This document shows positions 1 through 5,405 of a DNA stretch of 15,878 bases, piece by piece; positions within the stretch are counted from its first letter, which is position 1; every line of letters begins with the position of its first letter. The notes beneath the pieces were generated by a model. The model worked only from the letters and a program-made list of their open reading frames with translations. It did no database searches and was not told where the DNA came from. The position numbers and the translations under genes were made by a program. The stretch comes from CAYWGR01 sp964458015 (GTDB taxonomy: Bacteria > Planctomycetota > Planctomycetia > Pirellulales > Thermoguttaceae): assembly GCA_964458015.1 (NCBI GenBank), contig CAYWGR010000134.1, positions 1 through 15,878 of the forward strand, given 5' to 3'.

Positions 1-1
1 G

Positions 2-304
2 CAGGTGCTGTTTCCCTTCATCACGACCGCCGAGGCACGCGCTCAGCAAGGACTGCCGATGTTGTCGGCTCCTTGCGGATCGGTTTGCCATCCAATCCAA
101 CAGATGGAGTACGAGCACGAAAGCGCGGGCAGGGCGCTGGCAAGTCTTCGAGAAGTCACATGCGACTATGCCCTGCCCACGGATGCTTGCCCGACGTTCC
201 GCGCGATGTATGAGGAATTGCAGCGTATGGAGGCCGACCTGCACCAGCACATCCACCTGGAAAACAACATCCTTTTCCCGCGAGCCACGGAGTTAGAGAA
301 GTAG
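2..304 (+). CDS. ric: RIC/YtfE/ScdA-type di-iron Fe-S cluster repair protein, C-terminal part (5' end outside window)
   Basis: Only the last 100 or so residues are present; the frame is open to the left edge, so the GTG at 5 is an internal valine codon. The fragment reads QVLFPFI, then MEYEHESAG, then a closing HIHLENNILFPRA. These three blocks match the second half of the hemerythrin-like domain of the RIC family (E. coli YtfE, S. aureus ScdA), where the His and Glu residues bind the two irons (recalled from the family). Such cytoplasmic proteins help restore Fe-S clusters damaged by nitric oxide or oxidants. The stop is TAG at 302-304. The next gene on the same strand is an Rrf2-family regulator, and RIC genes are often controlled by Rrf2 proteins such as NsrR, which fits. 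The N-terminal ScdA domain, if any, cannot be judged. Confidence 0.8.
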   Translation, partial: QVLFPFITTAEARAQQGLPMLSAPCGSVCHPIQQMEYEHESAGRALASLREVTCDYALPTDACPTFRAMYEELQRMEADLHQHIHLENNILFPRATELEK

Positions 305-314
305 TATCGCCCCC

Positions 315-330
315 CATTAGTGGGTTAATG
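315..330. promoter_or_regulatory. Possible operator: CATTA-N6-TAATG inverted repeat upstream of the Rrf2 gene
   Basis: CATTA at 315-319 and TAATG at 326-330 are perfect inverted repeats with six bases between. They lie in the gap between ric and the Rrf2 gene, some 46 bp upstream of a TATAAT hexamer at 376-381. No -35 box stands at normal distance (TTGTAG at 350-355 gives a 20-bp spacer). A dyad here could be an autoregulatory site for the Rrf2 protein, but five-base arms can arise by chance. Confidence 0.25.
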
Positions 331-407
331 CAACGCTATGGCGGTAGTGTTGTAGCCAATGTTCACTAGCGGAGTTATAATTGTGGTGATTGCAGCAAAG
401 GCCACCC

Positions 408-842
408 ATGAAAATCTCCGCCAAGACAGAATACGCCTGTATTGCCATGTTGGAACTGGCGTTGCAGTACAAGTCGGGTGAGCCGGTTCAGATTCGTAAG
501 ATTGCCGAGCGTCACGGTGCGCCGCCACGGTTCCTGGTTCAGATTTTGCTGCAATTGAAGGGTGCCGGGCTTGTGGCCAGCGTTCGTGGGGCGTCGGGCG
601 GGTATCAACTCCTGATTCCGCCCGAGAGAATCCGGCTTGGACGGGTCATGGAGGTCATTGACGGCCCGTGCGACGAGGGCAACCGCAGTCCCATCACCTT
701 GCCCGATTCTCCCGTCGTCGGCGTTCTGTCCAGAGTTTGGAAAGAAGCTGCTGCCGCGCAACAGAAAGTGCTCGACGGGATCACCCTCGCCGATCTGCTG
801 GAACGCACGAAGCAGCCGAATGAGCAGATGTACCACATCTGA
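408..842 (+). CDS. Rrf2-family winged-helix transcriptional regulator without the usual three Fe-S cysteines
   Basis: The protein from ATG 408 is 144 residues and begins MKISAKTEYACIAMLELAL, the typical first helix of Rrf2 regulators (IscR, NsrR, CymR, RirA). The recognition helix region IRKIAERHGAPPRFLVQIL and the wing with VRGASGGYQL are also typical. An in-frame TTG lies further upstream at 390, but ATG 408 matches the family start and has AAAGG a few bases before it. IscR and NsrR bind a cluster through three cysteines after the wing; here that region (IDGPCDEGNRSPITL) has one. So a cluster bound in the IscR way is unlikely, and the protein may sense something else, like CymR. A TATAAT box at 376-381 may serve it. 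Its neighbour, a RIC protein, suggests a role in nitrosative or Fe-S stress. Function is inferred from context only. Confidence 0.85.
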   Translation: MKISAKTEYACIAMLELALQYKSGEPVQIRKIAERHGAPPRFLVQILLQLKGAGLVASVRGASGGYQLLIPPERIRLGRVMEVIDGPCDEGNRSPITLPDSPVVGVLSRVWKEAAAAQQKVLDGITLADLLERTKQPNEQMYHI

Positions 843-880
843 TCTCACGTTCTTGCATTCACTGGTTTGGGGAGCATTTG

Positions 881-1179
881 TCAGTTGCCCAGAGCATCTT
901 GCCGACCTCTGAGCTTCTCATCCTCGGTGCGAATGATTGCCATAATCTTCCGTTTGGCGTCTGGCCCGAGATACGGCCAAGCAGACATCAGGACCTGCAA
1001 AGATGCGTCCTGAGAGGCTTCAGAGGGCGGCGCTAAATGCGGCGCTGTTGAGGCGCTAAATGCGGCGCTGGACGTTCCCGCCTGATCTTTTCCATTCTCG
1101 CTGGTGTCGGCGTAATCCTTTTTTGAATAAGTGTTTAGGTCATTTCCTGCGAGAACGGGAGTGCTTGGACACCCCTCTA
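881..1179 (-). pseudogene. C-terminal tail of an unidentified minus-strand gene, probably a remnant of an older integrated element
   Basis: A minus-strand frame ends at TGA 881-883 and stays open back into the tRNA-Ser 3' fragment at 1180, with no convincing start in between. The last 45 residues (LQVLMSAWPYLGPDAKRKI and onward to the stop) look like real coding sequence. From memory they resemble short C-terminal tails (AWPxLPxAIRAGI type) found in planctomycete ORFs next to tRNA-borne integrases; this could not be checked. The part before it is low complexity (SSAAFSASTAPHLAPP) because it covers the GGCGCT repeats. Reading from the tRNA into this tail is probably accidental. It may be what is left of an earlier insertion at the same tRNA. 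Confidence 0.35.
1029..1070. repeat. 19-bp direct repeat made of four GGCGCT units at 12/11/12-bp steps
   Basis: The sequence GGCGCTAAATGCGGCGCTG occurs at 1029-1047 and again, identical, at 1052-1070. Each copy holds two GGCGCT units, so the hexamer starts at 1029, 1041, 1052 and 1064. This step of about one helical turn resembles the TGGCAACA pairs inside the neighbouring element. The repeats lie about 150 bp from the left tRNA-Ser core. They could be arm-type integrase sites of an older element (inference). Confidence 0.6.
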
Positions 1180-1237
1180 AAGCGGAGGGCAAGGGAGTCG
1201 AACCCTCAACGGCTTGCGCCGCACCTGATTTCGAGTC
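1180..1237 (-). repeat. attL: displaced 3' half of the original tRNA-Ser(CGA)
   Basis: A 31-bp block (1180-1210) and a 17-bp block (1221-1237) are identical to 2481-2511 and 2522-2538 of the intact tRNA gene; only the 10 bp between them differ. On the minus strand it holds the anticodon loop CTCGAAA, a variable arm CGGC-GCAA-GCCG, the T arm and the acceptor strand GCCCTCC with G73. The homology stops at 1238, within the anticodon stem, so it has no 5' half and cannot make a tRNA. The pattern is that of an original tRNA 3' end pushed aside by an integrated element. The 17-bp GCACCTGATTTCGAGTC is the likely crossover core. Confidence 0.9.
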
Positions 1238-1267
1238 CGACCTATACTGGCGTACACTGTGCGTATA

Positions 1268-1319
1268 CACCGCGAAACCGCGCAATTCTCGACAAATCGA
1301 GGGGCGCGTATTCGCGGTG
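1268..1319. other. 52-nt three-tier nested hairpin near the left end of the element
   Basis: CACCGCGAA (1268-1276) pairs perfectly with TTCGCGGTG (1311-1319). Inside it CGCGC (1279-1283) pairs with GCGCG (1304-1308), then CTCGA (1288-1292) with TCGAG (1297-1301) around a CAAA loop. That gives 19 base pairs with two small internal loops. It lies between the att core and the left repeat pair, upstream of the likely integrase start. No T-run follows, so it is not a classic terminator. It could be a protein site, a leader structure that limits integrase expression, or a DNA cruciform. Confidence 0.75.
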
Positions 1320-1350
1320 CTTCTTTTTCCACACCCTGCGAAAGCGCGAT

Positions 1351-1374
1351 TTGGCAACAGTGTTGGCAACAGTG
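1351..1374. repeat. Left arm-like repeat: perfect tandem 12-mer TTGGCAACAGTG x2
   Basis: TTGGCAACAGTG at 1351-1362 is repeated at once at 1363-1374. The shared core TGGCAACA recurs as a second pair with the same 12-bp step and the same orientation at 2379-2398, near the other end of the element. The distance from the att core is about 113 bp here and 123 bp there. This layout matches arm-type binding sites of lambda/Tn916-like integrases, as inference. Confidence 0.7.
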
Positions 1375-1392
1375 TGTCGCACGATAGGGCGC

Positions 1393-2472
1393 GTGCATTG
1401 CTTGTCGGCAAGCTGGTTCCTACCATCAAAGTTGACTTGGGCAGATTTCCGTAGTCGGTATGAAACGGAGAAACTGCCGACTCTTTCGCCGAAGACTCGG
1501 AATGCTTTCAAGTCGGCCGCAAATCACTTGGAAAGGGTCTTAAATCCCGACCGGCTAATTAAGCTAACCGCGCAGACAATCAGCCATTTTCAGGCCAAGT
1601 TGCGTGAGGATGGTATGGGGGAAGTGACCATAGGGTCAACTCTGCGCCACCTACGAGCGTCGTTGTCTTGGGGTGTTGAGGTGGGGCTTTTGCCAGCGGT
1701 TCCCAAGATGGTCATCCCACGGGCCGGTGGGGCACGGGCGAGGGCGGTTACTGGTGAGGAGTTTGACCGGATGATTGCAGCAGTTCCCAAGACCCGGCCA
1801 GAAGATTCGTCCGCTTGGATCTATTTTCTACGTGGTTTGTTTCTTGGGGGGTTGCGGCTGGAAGAATCTTTGATCCTTTCTTGGGACGAAGATTCCCCTT
1901 TCGCTATCGACCTAACCGGTCGTCGTCCCGCCTTCCGTATCGACGCTGCCGCGCAGAAGTCTCGAAAAGATGAGCGGTTGCCTATGACGGAAGACTTCTA
2001 TAAACTGCTTCTGGAAACTCCAGAAGCTGACCGACATGGCCGGGTGTTCAAGTTGAATGGGTTGCGAACCCATACCCCGATTACCCCCAAGCGGATATGC
2101 CGTCTTGTGTCCAAGATCGGCAAAAAGGCGGGGGTGGTGGTTGCCACCGTTGAAAAACGAAAGAGGGTTGATGGGAAGCTGGTTGCCACCACCGTCAAGA
2201 AGTTTGCCAGTTGCCATGATTTACGCCGATCCTTCGGCACCCGCTGGGCACCACGGGTCAGGTCCGTCACATTGCAACGGTTGATGCGACATGCCGAGAT
2301 TGCCACCACTTTGAAGTACTATGTAACGATGGATGCCGACAGCGTTGCTGACGAAGTTTGGGGTCAAAATTGGGAATCTGGCAACACTTTTGGCAACAAT
2401 CACTCCCAACAGGTCCAAGAAACGAAAAAGGCTTCTGCCGACGTATCGACGGAAACCTTTTCTTCTGAATGA
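1393..2472 (+). CDS. Tyrosine recombinase (site-specific integrase) of the tRNA-Ser element
   Basis: The enzyme cuts and rejoins DNA at the tRNA-Ser core through a covalent tyrosine-DNA link. Numbered from GTG 1393 (359 residues), a SAM-like core-binding domain begins near residue 14 (LTWADFRSRYETEK). The catalytic domain has Arg155 (GGLRLEES), a lysine in the hairpin QKSRKDERLP, His275 and Arg278 (HDLRRSF), His300 (RHAEIATT) and the nucleophile Tyr309 (TTLKYY), so the set is complete. The start is uncertain: the frame has no ATG near the N-terminus and stays open leftward through the att site. Candidates are TTG 1351, GTG 1360, GTG 1372 and GTG 1393; AGGG lies just before the last. With any of these the separate N-terminal arm-binding domain seen in many integrases is short or missing. 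The C-terminal tail (SGNTFGNNHS) is encoded by the right repeat pair. The stop is 11 bp from the tRNA 3' end, convergent with it. Confidence 0.88.
   Translation: MHCLSASWFLPSKLTWADFRSRYETEKLPTLSPKTRNAFKSAANHLERVLNPDRLIKLTAQTISHFQAKLREDGMGEVTIGSTLRHLRASLSWGVEVGLLPAVPKMVIPRAGGARARAVTGEEFDRMIAAVPKTRPEDSSAWIYFLRGLFLGGLRLEESLILSWDEDSPFAIDLTGRRPAFRIDAAAQKSRKDERLPMTEDFYKLLLETPEADRHGRVFKLNGLRTHTPITPKRICRLVSKIGKKAGVVVATVEKRKRVDGKLVATTVKKFASCHDLRRSFGTRWAPRVRSVTLQRLMRHAEIATTLKYYVTMDADSVADEVWGQNWESGNTFGNNHSQQVQETKKASADVSTETFSSE
2379..2398. repeat. Right arm-like repeat pair TGGCAACA x2, 12-bp step, inside the integrase gene
   Basis: TGGCAACA occurs at 2379-2386 and 2391-2398, the same 8-mer, step and orientation as the pair at 1351-1374. 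It is read as Gly-Asn-Thr-Phe-Gly-Asn-Asn in the integrase tail, a region after the catalytic tyrosine that is usually free to vary. This suggests that a DNA signal has been embedded in the coding sequence. Confidence 0.65.
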
Positions 2473-2480
2473 CTTACGTT

Positions 2481-2538
2481 AAGCGGAGGGCAAGGGAGTC
2501 GAACCCTCAACCGGTTACCCGGCACCTGATTTCGAGTC
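2481..2538 (-). repeat. attR side: element-borne 3' half of tRNA-Ser(CGA)
   Basis: This is the copy that now completes the functional tRNA gene. It shares 31 bp and 17 bp with 1180-1237 but has its own variable arm, CCGG-GTAA-CCGG on the minus strand. From 2539 onward the sequence is the original 5' half. By the usual logic of tRNA-targeting elements, 2481-2538 came with the element and 1180-1237 is the displaced host sequence. Confidence 0.85.
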
Positions 2539-2565
2539 AGGCTGCTAACCATTCGCGTACCCTCC
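2484..2565 (-). tRNA. tRNA-Ser(CGA)
   Basis: Read on the minus strand, the acceptor GGAGGGT pairs with GCCCTCC (one G-T pair). The anticodon stem CCTGA/TCAGG encloses CTCGAAA, giving anticodon CGA. A long class-II variable arm CCGG-GTAA-CCGG follows, then the T arm GAGGG-TTCGACT-CCCTT and discriminator G. The long variable arm and CGA identify serine (codon UCG). The 3' CCA is not encoded (CTT follows G73), so it must be added after RNase Z-type cleavage. The D stem is short, as in other tRNA-Ser. Its 3' half appears to have been supplied by the integrated element. Confidence 0.93.
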
Positions 2566-2581
2566 AGGCACTGCTTCGTAG

Positions 2582-2610
2582 AGTCTAGCTTACCGGTTTC
2601 GGTTTGACAA
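2582..2610 (-). promoter_or_regulatory. Promoter of tRNA-Ser(CGA)
   Basis: On the minus strand TTGTCA (2605-2610) and TAGACT (2582-2587) are separated by exactly 17 bp, and the tRNA 5' end lies 16 bp past the -10 box. This is a good sigma-70-type promoter. It lies outside the integrated element, so the tRNA kept its own promoter after the insertion. Confidence 0.7.
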
Positions 2611-2879
2611 GAAGGGGGCCACGAATGCAGGACTGATCCGTTTTCGGCAGGGTCGGTCGTAGCGAAGCGTCGGCTCGCGTGAAATTCCTCGAAAAATGGC
2701 AGGCTATCGCTTTGCTCGACCCGTCCTGCGGTCTTTCAGCCTATAAACACAATTGATCGGCAGACATTGGGAATCATGCCGCGCTGATTCCTGCCCCTAT
2801 GCCGTAAACGGGCGAGGGGAGACACAAAGGCGGACAATCTCTCAACCTTTCTGCAGCAGGCCTGTGTATCGAAAAGACC
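2611..2879. other. Intergenic region between tRNA-Ser and carA, no gene found
   Basis: No ORF here looks real. Two imperfect features are visible. CAGGGTCGG.. at 2648-2669 and ..CTCGACCCGTCCTG at 2708-2728 form a gapped inverted repeat. GGAATCA (2770-2776) and TGATTCC (2785-2791) form a 7-bp hairpin with an 8-nt loop about 90 bp past the carA stop. The hairpin lacks a T-run on either strand and could be at most a weak or factor-assisted terminator for carA. Confidence 0.4.
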
Positions 2880-4004
2880 TTACCCCAACAGTTCTCGGAA
2901 CTGGCCGAACAGGTAACTGCTGTCGTGTGGGCCGGCGGAAGCCTCGGGGTGATATTGCACGCTAAAGGCCGGCAATGTGCGATGCCGAACGCCTTCGATC
3001 GTGTTGTCGTTCAGATTCATGTGCGTCACTTCGAGATCGCTGGGCAGCGAATCGGCTTCAACGGCAAAACCATGATTTTGCGTGGTGATTTCGACGCAGC
3101 CCGTGGCGTTGTTCATCACCGGTTGATTCGCGCCACGATGTCCGAATTTCAATTTGTAGGTTTTTGCGCCGCAGGCCAGCGACAGCAATTGATGTCCGAG
3201 GCAAATGCCGAAAATCGGCTTTTTACCCAACAGCCCGCGGATCGTTTGCTGTGCATAGGTCAACGGTTCCGGATCGCCGGGGCCGTTCGATAGGAAGACG
3301 CCGTCGGGCTTCTGGGCCAACACGTCGTCAGCCGTGGCTGTGCCCGGCAAAATAGTCACGCGGCAACCCATGCTGAATAAGTGACGAGCGATATTCCATT
3401 TCATGCCGTAATCCAACGCCACGACATGCGGCGAGTCGGCCGTGGGCGCGGGGTACTCGGCCTCGTGGAGGCTGACCCACCGGCTTAGCGACTCGTGCCA
3501 TTCAATTTGTTTATCGGGCATTACCTCTTTGATCAGATCGCGGCCGACCAATCCGGGACTGGCCTTGGCCTTGGCCACGAGCCGGGCATCATCAAGATCG
3601 GTAGATGATAGCACGCCCTTCATGGCTCCTTGAATTCGCAACCGCCGCACGAGCGAGCGGGTGTCGATTCCTTCGAGTCCCACGATGCCCCAACGTTTCA
3701 GATAGCTGTCGAGATCGCCATCGGCGCGGAAATTACTAACGCGGCGACTGTTTTCGCGCACGATAAAACCTGCCAAGTGCGGCTTGTGACTTTCCACGTC
3801 CTCGGCGTTGATGCCGTAGTTGCCGATTTGAGGATAGGTCATCGTCACAATCTGTCCGCGATAGCTGGGATCGGTAAGAATTTCCTGATATCCGGTCATC
3901 GACGTATTGAAACAAACCTCTCCATCGACCTCGCCATCGGCGCCGAAAGCCCTTCCGGCAAATACAGTTCCGTCTTCCAGGGCAAGTTTTGCTATTCGTG
4001 ACAT
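2880..4004 (-). CDS. carA: Carbamoyl-phosphate synthase small (glutaminase) subunit
   Basis: CarA releases ammonia from glutamine and passes it to CarB, which makes carbamoyl phosphate for arginine and pyrimidine synthesis in the cytoplasm. The start chosen is ATG 4004, giving 374 residues beginning MSRIAKLALEDGTVFAGRAF, the usual CarA N-terminus; an upstream in-frame ATG at 4079 would add 25 residues unlike the family. The N-terminal CPSase domain (FNTSMTGYQEILTDPSY) is followed by a class-I glutamine amidotransferase domain. The nucleophile is Cys268 (GICLGHQ), with His352 and Glu354 (YHPEAS) completing the triad, plus SNGPGDP and TQNHGFAV. The stop is TAA at 2880-2882. carB is not in the window. 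The leader (4005 to about 4180) has hairpins that may matter for control. Confidence 0.96.
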   Translation of the reverse strand: MSRIAKLALEDGTVFAGRAFGADGEVDGEVCFNTSMTGYQEILTDPSYRGQIVTMTYPQIGNYGINAEDVESHKPHLAGFIVRENSRRVSNFRADGDLDSYLKRWGIVGLEGIDTRSLVRRLRIQGAMKGVLSSTDLDDARLVAKAKASPGLVGRDLIKEVMPDKQIEWHESLSRWVSLHEAEYPAPTADSPHVVALDYGMKWNIARHLFSMGCRVTILPGTATADDVLAQKPDGVFLSNGPGDPEPLTYAQQTIRGLLGKKPIFGICLGHQLLSLACGAKTYKLKFGHRGANQPVMNNATGCVEITTQNHGFAVEADSLPSDLEVTHMNLNDNTIEGVRHRTLPAFSVQYHPEASAGPHDSSYLFGQFRELLG

Positions 4005-4104
4005 AAGGTTGCCGGCGATGTTTATCGCCGTTCGTTTCAGGGGATCTAAAGTCTTGCTGCGAATTGACCCGATAGACACTTACGGCTGCGGGTCTCCGAA
4101 AGCT

Positions 4105-4122
4105 GCAATCCTAACAGATTGC
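4105..4122 (-). other. Small hairpin in the carA leader region
   Basis: GCAATC (4105-4110) and GATTGC (4117-4122) form a 6-bp stem with a 6-nt loop, about 100 nt before the carA start on the minus strand. A carA transcript beginning upstream would contain it. I see no match to a known riboswitch or to a PyrR site; its role is open. Confidence 0.35.
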
Positions 4123-4142
4123 GGTATTCGGGCAGCCTCAAG

Positions 4143-4185
4143 TGAGGGTGGTCTTGTACCGGCGAGCAAGCACCCTCATTTTTTT
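4143..4185 (+). terminator. Intrinsic-terminator-like hairpin on the plus strand, with no plus-strand gene before it
   Basis: TGAGGGTG (4143-4150) pairs perfectly with CACCCTCA (4171-4178), and CTTG (4153-4156) pairs with CAAG (4167-4170) inside. Seven T follow at 4179-4185. The form is that of a Rho-independent terminator for plus-strand transcription, yet the nearest genes on both sides are on the minus strand. On the minus strand the hairpin comes after an A-run and would sit early in the carA leader. Confidence 0.6.
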
Positions 4186-4331
4186 ATGCGCGCACCGGTA
4201 ACGCCCTCTTATTCTAACGACAAACGGCTTGGCCGACCAGTTAGCCTGAAAAAGAGTTTATAGCGTACATACCGCCCAGAGTTTGCATATTAACACTTTT
4301 CTGGGATATTGAAAACCGATATAGCATTTAG

Positions 4332-4455
4332 ATTCCGTGAAAAGAGGGGAAACGGGGAAGGGGAAAAAGGGAAACGAGTTATCTTAAGGGGAAATTCTCA
4401 CACAATTTCAAACATTCCCGTTTTTCCCTTTTCCCATTTTCCCTCACCACGGAAT
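4332..4455. repeat. 124-bp inverted-repeat element with purine-rich and pyrimidine-rich arms
   Basis: ATTCCGTG (4332-4339) and CACGGAAT (4448-4455) are perfect inverted ends. Inside the left end is a purine tract built of GGGGAA-like units (4340-4374). Inside the right end is a matching pyrimidine tract (4411-4445). The two arms can pair imperfectly into one long hairpin. There is no ORF of note. It lies between the methyltransferase stop and carA and may be a small mobile or extragenic palindromic repeat, possibly also acting to end transcription of the upstream cluster. Confidence 0.55.
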
Positions 4456-4511
4456 GATTGTGGACATTACCATCTGCGCAAGAATATGTAGAAAGAGGCC
4501 GCAGATTTGGC

Positions 4512-5327
4512 TTAACAATGATCGGGGGGGAGGTTGCCCGGCTTGGTACGGATGGCAATCGGTCCAGTTTCGCGACGTAAGAGGGCAATCAAGCTAGCGC
4601 CGGCGTGATAGCCTTGTTTTTTCCCCCGACTACAGGCGATCAGTCGCTTCGATTCGCCGGCAAAAATTGCTGTCAACAATTGATTGATCGGTTTTATCGG
4701 CAGCCAAAAATCCGTGCCCGCCTTCCCACCCGAATGGCCGCGCCATTGGTTCTTTGCCCGAATGAGTTTAATAATGGGCAATAACCGCGTGTTGAAATTG
4801 GAAACCAATAGCGTAGTTACGGGTAGTCCTGCCCAGGCGCCCTCGAACCGGGCTCGATCATAGCGGCGATAATGGCCAAACGATTCATCGTGCTCGCTCC
4901 AGAGCGATTCGTCGGCGGGCACGGTAACAAGGAAATACGTGCCCGGGCTGGATGCCGCCAAGAGCGAGGAGAACATGGCGAAGTCGTCTTGGATATGCTC
5001 TAACACATCCGTCAACAAAAACAAACGAGCCTGGGAGGCCAGCTCTCCCAGATCGGCAGGCGCTTGGCCCGTAAGAAACTGCACTTGGGGAAAACGTCGA
5101 CGCGCTAGTTCAATGCCCTCGACCGACGTGTCGATTCCGATGCAACGGTAATCATTGGCCAACGCTGCGATATTGCCGCCCGTGCCGCATCCAATATCAA
5201 CAACGACCGAATCCTTCGAGGGCGGCAACACCTCGGCGGCCAAGCGGCAAAGGATCTGCCGGCGGGCGACAAACCACCAATGGCTCTGTTCAATATCGGC
5301 GTGAAGTTGGAATTGTTCGGAATGCAT
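4512..5327 (-). CDS. Class I SAM-dependent methyltransferase, substrate unknown
   Basis: From ATG 5327 the protein has 271 residues, beginning MHSEQFQLHADIEQSHWWFVARRQIL; this WWF..RR opening is common in the methyltransferase 11/23-like group. Motif I is VVVDIGCGTGGN (residues 41-52), the acidic residue at the end of strand 2 is in GIDTS (about 66), and LLTDVLEHI (105-113) follows. Later HDESFGHYRRYDR is a block I associate with methyltransferases near polysaccharide or lipid genes. An earlier ATG at 5366 would add 13 unusual residues; no Shine-Dalgarno decides between them. It is the last gene of a minus-strand run after the HIT protein and AlaC, 78 bp behind alaC. Nothing visible shows the substrate. 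Confidence 0.8.
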   Translation of the reverse strand: MHSEQFQLHADIEQSHWWFVARRQILCRLAAEVLPPSKDSVVVDIGCGTGGNIAALANDYRCIGIDTSVEGIELARRRFPQVQFLTGQAPADLGELASQARLFLLTDVLEHIQDDFAMFSSLLAASSPGTYFLVTVPADESLWSEHDESFGHYRRYDRARFEGAWAGLPVTTLLVSNFNTRLLPIIKLIRAKNQWRGHSGGKAGTDFWLPIKPINQLLTAIFAGESKRLIACSRGKKQGYHAGASLIALLRRETGPIAIRTKPGNLPPDHC

Positions 5328-5405
5328 GGATCTGGGGGCTAGAGATCGAACTGGAAGCCCAATCATGTAAATCTAGCACTTAATCCACACCTTTGACGCC
5401 CGATT

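Larger units (their letters stand above)
1221..2538. mobile_element. 1.3-kb integrase-only integrative element in tRNA-Ser(CGA)
   Basis: The two tRNA 3'-half copies are exactly 1,301 bp apart for both identical blocks (1180 to 2481 and 1221 to 2522), which fixes the element length. The original site is inferred as 1180-1237 joined to 2539-2565, and the element supplied 2481-2538 to rebuild the tRNA. Inside there is one gene, a tyrosine recombinase running toward the tRNA. There are also a long nested hairpin at 1268-1319 and TGGCAACA pairs at both ends. No excisionase, relaxase, phage or cargo gene fits in the remaining 155 bp. It is either a minimal self-mobile element or the shrunken core of a larger island. 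Confidence 0.85.

Noticed and set aside
1029..1070. CRISPR-like array
   Set aside because: Four hexamers at 11-12-bp steps with no spacers of CRISPR length and no cas genes.
1060..1392. Extension of the integrase to ATG 1060
   Set aside because: This part crosses the left att site and tRNA fragment and the nested hairpin, reads like tRNA translated by chance, and lies partly outside the element.
881..1429. A full 182-residue minus-strand gene
   Set aside because: Most of it is read-through of the tRNA fragment, hairpin and repeats; only the last part near the stop looks coding, so it is listed as a remnant.
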